Positions 33,589 through 40,319 of a stretch of DNA of 40,319 nucleotides are shown here, one piece after another (positions within the stretch are counted from its first letter, which is position 1; each line of letters starts with the position of its first letter). Source of the stretch: an uncultured Bacteroidales bacterium (GTDB taxonomy: Bacteria > Bacteroidota > Bacteroidia > Bacteroidales > P3); contig ONUE01000010.1 in the NCBI GenBank assembly GCA_900320975.1, positions 1 through 40,319 on the forward strand. The letters run 5' to 3'. Under the pieces are notes generated by a model. It saw nothing but the letters and a program-made list of their open reading frames with translations, had not been told where the DNA came from and made no database searches. Both the position numbers and the translations under genes were made by a program.

Positions 33589-34737
33589 TCTATAGGCCTC
33601 CTCTAATACCCTGCTTTCCTGTTCCCAACAGAGCTCCTCTTTTGCCTTTATAAGATTGACCTTGCAGCTGTTGTAGAACTCTTTGTCGTTGCGCATTTTC
33701 ATTATAGCAGATGCAATTTCGTCAGCATTGTCTGGGTTTGCACATATTCCCACACCGTAGTCGTCGATAACACGCTTGATCTCTGGGAAGTCGCTACCTA
33801 TTACCGGCGTCAGCGCCTGTATGTTTTCGAACAGTTTGTTAGGCAGTGAGAGATAGTAGCTTCTGCAGACATTCTCTATCATTACGAGGCCAACATCGGC
33901 CATACCGACGTATTTGTAGAGTTCGTGGTGAGGTACAGCCTTGTGGAAGAATACTCTCTCTTTAACACCGCATTCCTCGGCCAGCCGTTCATACGCCTCC
34001 TTCTCGTCAGATACAGCATTGCCTAAGATGATTAGCACCGTCCCTTCGGTTTTTGCAATAGCCCGAATGTCGTTCTCGATACCGCGTCCTTCGGACAGCA
34101 CGCCGTGATACATGCAGATTAAGGTATCCTGCGGTAAATTGTACTTCTGCAGAAACATACGGCGATTTTCAGCAATGGCGTCTGAGTCCAACTTCCAGTT
34201 CTCTGGAATGTTTCGTACCACGATAGGGCGTTCTTTGAGACTGTGCAACTCTTGTACGGCATCGGCGATGGAATCGTTCACCATGATAGAGAAAGCGCAG
34301 CGACGCATAAGGAAACGTTCCATATGCTTTATCAGAAAGCGCAGAATTCCACTTCTATGGTCCACTCGCTCGCACTCGAACTCATGTGAGTCGTACACCA
34401 GCATCGGTTTCTTACGCATCCCCAAAGTGGAAAGCCAGCCGATGAAGAGGTAAGCGATATCGTGGCAACTTATAACATCGGCCTTCATACGGCGTGCTTC
34501 GAGAGCCCAAGGAATTTGGCAGAAGAGTCGGTTGAGGGCGGTACTTTTGATAGCTGGAGCCAGCGGATTGACATCCTTCCATACTGCTTTCTCCACGGGA
34601 AGAGAGAATAGGCTGTTGTTCTCTGTTTTGCGGCCGAGCACACAAATCTCGAACCCAAGAGACCGGACTACCTCGATTTCTCGTTCATCGCGACTTTCAT
34701 TCATAAAGTCGCTGCCAAGTATCTTCAAAAACCTCAC
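33577..34737 (-). CDS. Glycosyltransferase, GT4-type
   Basis: A 386-residue GT-B protein. The N-terminal domain includes LVYDSHEFECER and an N-terminal KILGSDFMNESRDEREIEV. The donor-binding domain has LICMYHGVLSEGRGIENDI, LIILGNAVSDEK and the E-x7-E-like region LPNKLFENIQALTPVIGSDF. It starts with GTG (34735-34737) in a GTGA overlap with the aminotransferase stop. Likely adds one sugar of the repeat unit on the cytoplasmic face. Donor cannot be read from sequence. The 3' end lies inside an 11-bp tandem repeat, so its last residues may vary between strains. Confidence 0.88.
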   Translation of the reverse strand: MRFLKILGSDFMNESRDEREIEVVRSLGFEICVLGRKTENNSLFSLPVEKAVWKDVNPLAPAIKSTALNRLFCQIPWALEARRMKADVISCHDIAYLFIGWLSTLGMRKKPMLVYDSHEFECERVDHRSGILRFLIKHMERFLMRRCAFSIMVNDSIADAVQELHSLKERPIVVRNIPENWKLDSDAIAENRRMFLQKYNLPQDTLICMYHGVLSEGRGIENDIRAIAKTEGTVLIILGNAVSDEKEAYERLAEECGVKERVFFHKAVPHHELYKYVGMADVGLVMIENVCRSYYLSLPNKLFENIQALTPVIGSDFPEIKRVIDDYGVGICANPDNADEIASAIMKMRNDKEFYNSCKVNLIKAKEELCWEQESRVLEEAYRSMR

Positions 34738-35876
34738 TTTGTGAAGAAGTTCATAATGTTCTCAATAACCACATCCTGCACTTCGTGTGTTAGCTCCGTG
34801 TGTATGGGGAGCGACAGCACACTGTAAGCGCACTCTTTGGCGTTGTCAAGTGTCTCTCCGGCCCGTGTGATAGGCTTGAAAGCCTCCTGCTCCTGCAGAG
34901 GTAGCGGGTAGTATATCATGCTCGGCACACCGTAATCGGCAAGATACTGCTTCAACTCATTGCGGCGACCGTTTTTCACTCGCATGGTGTATTGGTGATA
35001 GACATGTGTGCTGTTGGTCGCCTTACGGGGAGTCATAATGTACTCCTCATTCGGGTCGAAAGCCTTGAGCTTGTCGGTGTAGTAAGCGGCAGCGTCGTAG
35101 CGGGCCTTGCAGTATTCGTCGAGATGCCCGAGTTTCACATCCAGAACAGCCGCCTGTATGGTATCGAGGCGAGAGTTGCAGCCGATAACCTTGTGGTGAT
35201 ATTTCACCTGCTGGCCGTGGTTGGCAATCATACGAATCCTCTCGGCCAGCTTGTCGTCATTGGTGAGCAGCGCTCCTCCGTCACCATAGCATCCGAGGTT
35301 CTTCGAAGGGAAGAAACTGGTGCAGCCGATGGTGCCCATCGTGCCGGTTTTCTTGCGGTGTCCGTCGTTGAAGGTATAGTAGGCGCCTATGGCTTGTGCG
35401 TTGTCTTCAATGACATATAACCCATACTCCTTTGCAAACGCCAGAATAGGCTCCATATCGCAACTCTGGCCGAAAAGATGCACGGGGATGATGGCTTTAG
35501 TCTTCGGGGAGAACCCTTTCTTGATATTCTCCACAGTGACGTTGAAAGTACGCGGGTCTACATCCACCATAACGGGGGTTAGCCCCAGCAGGCCAATCAC
35601 TTCGGCGGAAGCCACATAGGTAAACGCAGGAACTATGATCTCGTCGCCAGGTTTCAGGTCGAGAGCCATAAGGGCAATCTGCAGTGCGTCGGTGCCGTTG
35701 CCACAGGTCACCACATGGCAGCCTCCCATATACTGGCTTAAGTGCTCGGTAAAACTCTTGACGGCAGGCCCGTTGACGAAGGCACTGCTGTCGATTACCG
35801 CCTGAATGCCTTTGTCGACCTCTTCTTTTATCTTGAGGTATTGACCCTTGAGGTCAACCATCTGTATCTTATCCAT
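34734..35876 (-). CDS. wbpE: DegT/DnrJ/EryC1-family sugar aminotransferase (WbpE-like)
   Basis: A 380-residue PLP enzyme. The N-terminus has QMVDLKGQYLKIKEEVD, and the PLP lysine is K192 in FFPSKNLGCYGDGG. The PLP ring-binding Asp is about D158 in YVIEDNAQAIGA. Strongly typical of WbpE/WlbC, which transfers the amino group of glutamate to C3 of UDP-3-keto-GlcNAcA, yielding 2-oxoglutarate. WbpA and WbpB homologues are directly upstream (6-base gap to WbpB), which supports this substrate. The stop overlaps the GTG start of the next glycosyltransferase. Confidence 0.92.
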   Translation of the reverse strand: MDKIQMVDLKGQYLKIKEEVDKGIQAVIDSSAFVNGPAVKSFTEHLSQYMGGCHVVTCGNGTDALQIALMALDLKPGDEIIVPAFTYVASAEVIGLLGLTPVMVDVDPRTFNVTVENIKKGFSPKTKAIIPVHLFGQSCDMEPILAFAKEYGLYVIEDNAQAIGAYYTFNDGHRKKTGTMGTIGCTSFFPSKNLGCYGDGGALLTNDDKLAERIRMIANHGQQVKYHHKVIGCNSRLDTIQAAVLDVKLGHLDEYCKARYDAAAYYTDKLKAFDPNEEYIMTPRKATNSTHVYHQYTMRVKNGRRNELKQYLADYGVPSMIYYPLPLQEQEAFKPITRAGETLDNAKECAYSVLSLPIHTELTHEVQDVVIENIMNFFTK

Positions 35877-35882
35877 GGTGCG

Positions 35883-36875
35883 TTAGTATTTCATGTCGTC
35901 CCAACCGAACGGGTGCGGAGCCAGCGGCATCTTGGCCAGCGGGTGGTAGTCACCCTTCAGTCCGATTGGTGTCGAGTGGCGAATGTCACTTACTATCTGT
36001 ATGCAGTTGCGAGCCTCACTGATGCGGAAACCTCTGCCGGCCAGTATTTCCTGATAGCTCTTGGTGTGCAGCTCGGTGAATCCCTGGCTGAACTCGAACT
36101 CATCGCCGTCAATCATGATGGTGCGGTAGGTCTTCTTTTCGCCCTGCACAGCATTGGGTGGCAGGCAGGCGGCGTTGATGCTTAGGAAGTAGCGCACTCT
36201 TGCATTCTTCAGGCGCAGGAAGCCCGCCACACGGTCGTGACTCATCACATGCACGATATTCTCCTGCACGGGTCCGAATATCCACTGCAGCATATCATAG
36301 AAGTGAACGCCGATATTGGTGGCCACACCGCCGCTCTTGTGCACATCGCCTTTCCACGACGAATAGTACCATTTGCCGCGCGAGGTGATATAGGTCAGGT
36401 CTACATCGTATACCTTGTCTTTGGGACCTTCGTCGACTTTCTTCTTCAATGCCACAATGGAGTCGTGCAGACGTAGCTGCAGAATGGTGTAGGCCTGATG
36501 TCCGGTCTCTTTCTCCAGCTCTATGAGGTTGTCTATGTTGTAGGGGTTAAGCACCAGCGGCTTCTCACAGATGACATTGCATCCTAGGCGAAGGCCATAG
36601 CGAATGAAGGCGTCGTGCGTATAGTTTGGTGTGCAGATGGAGAGCCACTGGAGCGGGTTGTCGGTGCGCTGCTGCTTGGAGCAGTAGCGGTCGAACTGCT
36701 CTTGCTCGGTGAAAAACGAGCAATCGGGGAACGAACTGTCCAGTCGTCCCACGCTGTCGAACTTATCGTATGCTGCCAGCAGATTATTGCCGGTATCAGC
36801 TATAGCTTTCAGATGTCGCGGGGCAATGTATCCTGCCGCCCCGATTAAAGCAAAATTTTGCATTTCAACTTTCAT
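35883..36875 (-). CDS. wbpB: Gfo/Idh/MocA-family UDP-GlcNAcA 3-dehydrogenase (WbpB/WlbA-like)
   Basis: A 330-residue NAD-dependent oxidoreductase. The N-terminus FALIGAAGYIAPRHLKAI with DTGNNLLAAYDKFDSVG is the WlbA/WbpB pattern, and CEKPLVLN carries the EKP motif. WSICTPNYTHDAFI-type residues and GGVATNIGVHFYDMLQW fit the substrate domain. It oxidises C3 of UDP-GlcNAcA. Known members keep NAD bound and regenerate it by reducing 2-oxoglutarate to 2-hydroxyglutarate. The start used is ATG 36873-36875; the internal ATG at 36863 would match the usual WlbA start better and is a real alternative. 17 bases after WbpA. Confidence 0.93.
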   Translation of the reverse strand: MKVEMQNFALIGAAGYIAPRHLKAIADTGNNLLAAYDKFDSVGRLDSSFPDCSFFTEQEQFDRYCSKQQRTDNPLQWLSICTPNYTHDAFIRYGLRLGCNVICEKPLVLNPYNIDNLIELEKETGHQAYTILQLRLHDSIVALKKKVDEGPKDKVYDVDLTYITSRGKWYYSSWKGDVHKSGGVATNIGVHFYDMLQWIFGPVQENIVHVMSHDRVAGFLRLKNARVRYFLSINAACLPPNAVQGEKKTYRTIMIDGDEFEFSQGFTELHTKSYQEILAGRGFRISEARNCIQIVSDIRHSTPIGLKGDYHPLAKMPLAPHPFGWDDMKY

Positions 36876-36892
36876 TTTTCGTTTTCAATTCC

Positions 36893-38173
36893 CTACAGTC
36901 TTCCGTCCACCAGATCTCTCGGCATGATGGCTTTCACGTCAAAAATAACGTGTGTCTTCTCCAGTAGCTTGTCGAAGTCAATCTCCATTTCGCGGAATTG
37001 GCGGTGGGCCACAGCCACGATGGCTGCGTTGTACTTATCGTTCGGCAATTCGTTGACGATGTCGATGCCGTACTCGTGTTTCACTTTCTCCGGCGAAGCC
37101 CAGGGGTCGAATACTGTGATGTTCACGTTGTACTCCTGCAGGGCGTGGTAGATGTCTATCACGCGGGTGTTGCGCACATCTGGGCAGTTCTCCTTGAAGG
37201 TGAAGCCCATGATGATGATTTTCGAGCCCAGCACCTGTATGCCTTTCTTGAGCATCAGCTTGATGGTGCGGTCGGCCACATAGGCTCCCATGCCGTCGTT
37301 CATGCGACGTCCGGCGAGGATAATCTCGGGGTTGTAGCCCAGACGCTGGGCGCACTGTGCCAAGTAGTAGGGATCTACTGAGATGCAGTGACCACCAACC
37401 AGACCGGGGTTCATCTTTATGAAGTTCCACTTGGTGCCGGCGGCTTCCAGCACGTCGTAGGTGTCGATGCCCATCAGCGTGAATATCTTCGACAGCTCGT
37501 TGACGAAGGCTATGTTGATGTCGCGTTGGCTGTTCTCAATCACCTTAGCTGCTTCAGCGACCTTGATGGTCGGCGCCTTGTGGGTGCCGTTGATGAGCAC
37601 GGCGTTATATACGTTGTCAATTAACTCGGCTACTTCGGGAGTGGAACCCGAGGTGATCTTCAGTATCTTCTCCACGGTGTGCACCTTGTCGCCAGGGTTG
37701 ATGCGCTCGGGGCTGTAGCCTGCAAAGAAGTCAGTATTGTATTTCAATCCGGAGACTTTCTCCACCACCGGCAGACATTCGTCCTCGGTCACGCCGGGGT
37801 ACACGGTCGACTCGTATACCACGATGTCGCCTTTCGATATCACTTTGCCGACCACCTCGCTGGCTCCGTAGAGCGGCGTCAGGTCGGGGTTGTTGTTGAT
37901 GTCCACCGGAGTGGGCACTGCAACCACGTAGAAGTTGCATCCTTTGATGTCGTCCAGCTTGGCTGTGCAGCGGAATCCGTGATTCTTGATGGCGTCCTGT
38001 AGCAGCTCGTCGCTCACCTCGAGGGTGGCATCGTGTCCGCCCATCAGGGCTTCTACGCGTGCTGCGTTCATGTCGTAACCCACAGTGGGGAACTTTGTGG
38101 AAAACAATCTGGCCAATGGCAGGCCCACATAGCCTAAGCCAATGACGGCAATACGAATGTCTTTAGTATCCAT
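36893..38173 (-). CDS. wbpA: UDP-GlcNAc 6-dehydrogenase (WbpA/TviB family)
   Basis: A 426-residue nucleotide-sugar dehydrogenase with Rossmann motif VIGLGYVGLP (10-19) and the catalytic cysteine C263 in GGHCISVDPYYLA. VYPGVTEDECLP and GYSPERINPGD match the WbpA/TviB group, which oxidises UDP-GlcNAc to UDP-GlcNAcA. It is the first gene of the - strand operon, with a TATTTTTGC box about 85 bases upstream of its ATG. Its product feeds WbpB and WbpE directly downstream. UDP-glucose dehydrogenase is less likely given the neighbours. Confidence 0.94.
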   Translation of the reverse strand: MDTKDIRIAVIGLGYVGLPLARLFSTKFPTVGYDMNAARVEALMGGHDATLEVSDELLQDAIKNHGFRCTAKLDDIKGCNFYVVAVPTPVDINNNPDLTPLYGASEVVGKVISKGDIVVYESTVYPGVTEDECLPVVEKVSGLKYNTDFFAGYSPERINPGDKVHTVEKILKITSGSTPEVAELIDNVYNAVLINGTHKAPTIKVAEAAKVIENSQRDINIAFVNELSKIFTLMGIDTYDVLEAAGTKWNFIKMNPGLVGGHCISVDPYYLAQCAQRLGYNPEIILAGRRMNDGMGAYVADRTIKLMLKKGIQVLGSKIIIMGFTFKENCPDVRNTRVIDIYHALQEYNVNITVFDPWASPEKVKHEYGIDIVNELPNDKYNAAIVAVAHRQFREMEIDFDKLLEKTHVIFDVKAIMPRDLVDGRL

Positions 38174-38256
38174 AATGTGTTATATTGTGCCAATATATTG
38201 CAGAGCATCAATTTGTTGTATGGCTGCTCCTTTGTTTATATATATTTATTTCCTTT

Positions 38257-38286
38257 GCAAAAATACAAAAAAATCCATACACACAA
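38257..38286 (-). promoter_or_regulatory. Promoter of the wbp-type operon
   Basis: On the - strand a TATTTTTGC -7 box (38257-38265) has TTG (38284-38286) 18 bases upstream. It drives the nine-gene run beginning at wbpA and lies back to back with the + strand promoter at 38299. Confidence 0.65.
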
Positions 38287-38298
38287 AAAAAAAAGTTG

Positions 38299-38307
38299 TA
38301 CTTTTGC
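38299..38307 (+). promoter_or_regulatory. -7 promoter box of the initiating transferase gene
   Basis: TACTTTTGC matches TAnnTTTG and lies 27 bases upstream of the ATG at 38335. An A-tract precedes it. The divergent arrangement with the wbpA promoter suggests shared control of the two transcripts. Confidence 0.65.
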
Positions 38308-38334
38308 ATTTTAAAACGTGTTAATTGGTAAATC

Positions 38335-39300
38335 ATGTATTACATTATCGCAACCGCTGCTATCATCGCAATTGAATTGCTGTACTTCTTCTTTGCCAAG
38401 AAGTTCCATATCGTCGACCGCCCCAACGAGCGCAGCTCCCACCAGCGTGTGGTACTCCTCGGCGCCGGCGTTATCTTCTACTTGGCTATGCTGTTCTACT
38501 CTTTCACTAACGGGATACCATACCCTAACTTCCTCATCGGTCTCAGCGCAGTGGCTATTATCAGCTACATCGACGACTTACGCCAGTTGCCCGCATGGCT
38601 GCGCCTCTTTGCCCAGCTTTTTGCCATTATAATAACCTTCTGGACCGATGCCAACACTCTTGAAATATGGCAGATTGTCTTGCTTGTCGCGGTCTTTGCC
38701 GTTATCCTTAATATTTATAATTTCATGGATGGCATCAATGGTATGCTTGCCGCCTATTCGCTCGTCGTCGTGGGCTCTCTCGCTTATATCGACATCTTTG
38801 AATATCGTTTCATCGAGCTTCCGCTCATCGTCACTGTGCTGATTTCTATCCTCGTCTTCGGCTTTTTCAATTTCCGCAAAAATGCACGTTGCTTCTCCGG
38901 CGACGTAGGAAGCATCTCCATGGGTTTGATTATTCTGTTCCTGATTGTGCGTTATGTGCAGGCCTTGCCTGATAATGGAGAGAATGTCAGCCGTCTCTGC
39001 TTCATCATCGTCTTCCTCGCCGACGGCGGCCTCACCATCGCCAAGCGCTTCCTCTCCGGACGCAATATCCTTGCCGCCCACCGCGAGCATGCCTACGAGA
39101 CTATGGTCAACGACCTCAAGGTGCCGCACCTCTATGTCTCTGGCGGTTATGCGTTGCTCCAGCTGATAATCAATATTGGCTACATCATGGTTGCCGACAA
39201 GAACTTCTACACACTTATTGTGGCATTCTTGCTTGTCCTCGCCTACGGACTGTTCTTCTTCTTTGGCAACCGCAGCGGCAAGGTTCACCCTGTGGTATAA
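38335..39300 (+). CDS. WecA/WbpL-like undecaprenyl-phosphate sugar-1-P transferase
   Basis: A 321-residue polytopic membrane enzyme of the MraY/WecA superfamily. Conserved cytoplasmic motifs are present in order: IDDLRQLPAW (D80, D81), NIYNFMDGINGM (126-137), CFSGDVGSISMG (186-197), LADGGLTIAKR and AHREHAYE (248-255). It starts repeat-unit synthesis by moving a sugar-1-phosphate onto undecaprenyl phosphate. The HREH and FSGD motifs match the WbpL-like branch used in O-antigen loci. It is transcribed divergently from the sugar operon and has its own promoter and a terminator right after the stop. Confidence 0.93.
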   Translation: MYYIIATAAIIAIELLYFFFAKKFHIVDRPNERSSHQRVVLLGAGVIFYLAMLFYSFTNGIPYPNFLIGLSAVAIISYIDDLRQLPAWLRLFAQLFAIIITFWTDANTLEIWQIVLLVAVFAVILNIYNFMDGINGMLAAYSLVVVGSLAYIDIFEYRFIELPLIVTVLISILVFGFFNFRKNARCFSGDVGSISMGLIILFLIVRYVQALPDNGENVSRLCFIIVFLADGGLTIAKRFLSGRNILAAHREHAYETMVNDLKVPHLYVSGGYALLQLIINIGYIMVADKNFYTLIVAFLLVLAYGLFFFFGNRSGKVHPVV

Positions 39301-39323
39301 CTACTGGGAAATATACAAAAAAG

Positions 39324-39351
39324 AAAAGAAGGCCATTCGGTCTTCTTTTTT
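39324..39351. terminator. Bidirectional intrinsic terminator
   Basis: Stem GAAGGCC (39328-39334) with GGTCTTC (39339-39345), one G-U pair, ATTC loop, flanked by A-rich and six-T tracts that extend the stem. It ends the transferase gene at 39300 and, on the other strand, the tRNA-Leu transcript. Confidence 0.8.
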
Positions 39352-39353
39352 CT

Positions 39354-39438
39354 TGGTGCCCGGAACAGGACTTGAACCTGCACATCTTTCGATACACGCA
39401 CCTGAAACGTGCGCGTCTACCAATTCCGCCATCCGGGC
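39354..39438 (-). tRNA. tRNA-Leu (anticodon CAG)
   Basis: The - strand folds as a class II tRNA: acceptor GCCCGGA/TCCGGGC, D-arm GCG/CGC, anticodon stem CACGT/GCGTG with loop TTCAGGT (CAG), a short variable stem ATC-GAAA-GAT, and T-arm GCAGG-TTCAAGT-CCTGT. The discriminator A and an encoded CCA (39354-39356) follow. Reads CUG codons. Confidence 0.95.
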
Positions 39439-39466
39439 GTCTTGCTTTTTTTTTGTTTCAGGTTTG

Positions 39467-39549
39467 TGCCCAGGACAAGACTTGAACTTGCACCGCCTAT
39501 GGCGACTACCCCCTCAAAGTAGCGTGTCTACCAATTCCACCACCTGGGC
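39467..39549 (-). tRNA. tRNA-Leu (anticodon GAG)
   Basis: Class II tRNA on the - strand: acceptor GCCCAGG/CCTGGGC, D-arm GTG/CAC, anticodon stem CTACT/GGTAG with loop TTGAGGG (GAG), variable arm GTCGCCATAGGCGG, T-loop TTCAAGT. No CCA is encoded after the discriminator A, unlike the CAG gene 28 bases downstream. First of the tandem pair. Confidence 0.95.
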
Positions 39550-39562
39550 AAAAAAGCAGCCT

Positions 39563-39592
39563 GGCAAAATAATTTTTTAATATTTTTTGCAA
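39563..39592 (-). promoter_or_regulatory. Likely promoter of the tRNA-Leu pair
   Basis: On the - strand a TATTTTGCC box (39563-39571) is preceded by TTG (39590-39592) with an 18-base AT-rich spacer. The -7 box is one base short of the TAnnTTTG consensus. The first tRNA begins 13 bases downstream. Confidence 0.5.
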
Positions 39593-39619
39593 CACTCTGG
39601 TATATAGTGCTATATTTTT

Positions 39620-40319
39620 CTATAGTCCCCAGATTTGCCAGCTTATTTCTGCCTGTTTGCGGAGCATTTTGAGCCCATTTTTGACCTTTGCGCCGCAAGC
39701 TGCTGCTTCTTGCATGAGTAATGTCTGTGATGGGTTGTATATCAGGTCGTAAACCAATAGAGTGGAGAGTGAAGAGTGGAGAGTGGAGAGCATTATCGGA
39801 GATGCGTCGACATCTGGATACATGCCCACAGGGGTGGACATTGACAATAAGGATATCCCTGTTTTGTAGGGACTTCTCCCCGCGTAAGTACTCATACCCA
39901 ACGGCATTCTCATGCTGCTCCGGATTGCGGCTAACGAACAGGTATTCAAGTCCAAGCTGCTTCAGGGCGTATGCCACAGCTTGCGCTGCTCCGCCAGTGC
40001 CGAGTATATATGCGGATGGTGTGGAGTGCAGGGTGGTGAGCCACTCTTCCAGAGTCTGTTGGAAGGCCGGTGCATCGGTGTTATGCCCGACGAGGCGCCC
40101 CTCTTCCACGCTCACGCAGTTCACTGCGCCGATTGCCGCCGCCGTGTCGTCCAGCGCGTCCAGCAGCGGTATAACTTCCTGCTTGTAAGGTATGGTGACA
40201 TTGAAGCCGCTGATGTGCTTCTCTTCGACCCACTGCCGCAGGCCGTCGAGTGTCTCCATCTCGTAGAGCCCATAGCAAGCATCTTTGAAGCCTTGCGCCT
40301 CAAAGAGTTCCTGCGACAG
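39620..40319 (-). pseudogene. aroE: Shikimate dehydrogenase AroE, frameshifted and cut by the window edge
   Basis: The - strand reads from the edge as AroE: GFNVTIPYKQEVIPLLDALD with the catalytic Lys, GAVNCV, GHNTDAPAF with the shikimate-binding Asp, and ILGTGGAAQAVAYAL for NADP binding. Near 39835-39842 the frame is lost. After ATTGTCAAT one extra G (39839) would have to be removed to continue as STPVGMYPDVD, then YDLIYNPSQTLLMQEAAACGA and the TAG at 39620-39622. Without that change the frame runs on nonsensically into the tRNA to 39528. AroE is usually needed for aromatic synthesis, so a sequencing error is as likely as a real mutation. A 7-bp repeat tract lies about 50-80 bases past the break. 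Confidence 0.88.
39759..39790. repeat. 7-bp tandem repeats inside aroE
   Basis: Contiguous units related to GAGAGTG (39765-39771, 39772-39778 as AAGAGTG, 39779-39785, and partial units on both sides). On the - strand they encode LSTLHSSLSTL in the AroE frame. Same unit as at 14624-14658. Confidence 0.88.

Noticed and set aside
39528..39838. Continuation of the aroE frame into the tRNA-Leu (GAG) gene
   Set aside because: After the frameshift the residues no longer resemble AroE and would end inside a tRNA; the other frame gives the genuine AroE C-terminus.

Overview
The window is chromosomal DNA from a member of the Bacteroidota, most likely order Bacteroidales. The evidence is the repeated TAnnTTTGC -7 promoter boxes, Cys-lipoproteins with BIG2 and SusE/F-like domains, a lipoprotein/TPR/AraC one-piece regulator, a BatA-type vWA protein, and the WlbA/WbpB-type dehydrogenase. 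Genus cannot be fixed from the sequence. GC is visibly high from about 9 to 22 kb and lower across the polysaccharide operon from about 26 to 38 kb.

Layout. (1) 1-2719, + strand: the end of an FkbH-like HAD-IIIC enzyme, an acyl carrier protein, an MBOAT O-acyltransferase and an SGNH-like protein, which together look like a surface-glycan acylation cassette. (2) 2716-7228, - strand: ettA, a CNNM/DUF21-CBS membrane protein and a Na/Pi cotransporter, with a clear promoter upstream of ettA. (3) 7471-10302, - strand: a membrane-anchored AraC-type regulator, then a 36-residue membrane microprotein and a BIG2 lipoprotein. (4) 10346-22511, - strand: a tightly overlapped run of a 1504-residue secreted protein of unknown function, a membrane EEP hydrolase, endonuclease III, a BatA/vWA protein and an ABC ATPase/permease pair, followed by recJ. 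(5) 22876-25961, + strand: a Wzz-like gene broken by a frameshift, a Wzy-like polymerase and a Wzx flippase. (6) 25924-38173, - strand: a nine-gene operon for a UDP-ManNAc3NAcA-type sugar (WbpA, WbpB, WbpE, WecB/WbpI, WbpG homologues), two glycosyltransferases, an O-antigen-ligase-like protein and an embedded 949-residue FAD/Fe-S dehydrogenase. (7) 38335-39300, + strand: a WbpL/WecA-like initiating transferase. (8) Two tandem tRNA-Leu genes and a frameshifted, edge-truncated aroE.

How it fits together. Regions 5 to 7 form a Wzx/Wzy polysaccharide locus closely parallel to the Pseudomonas O5-type wbp pathway. WbpB/WlbA enzymes reduce 2-oxoglutarate to 2-hydroxyglutarate, so the YdiJ-like dehydrogenase inside the operon may be a dedicated recycler. 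WbpD, HisH and HisF homologues are not in the window.

The least explained DNA is a set of intergenic arrays with a strict 11-bp period. At 12293-12426 there are twelve CpG steps spaced exactly 11 bp apart, centred on a perfect 31-bp inverted repeat. At 22700-22798 there are nine CpG steps at the same spacing, with a perfect 18-bp inverted repeat. At 33545-33588 there is a shorter, unrelated 11-bp array. Separately, 7-bp and 8-bp tandem repeats sit inside three coding regions.
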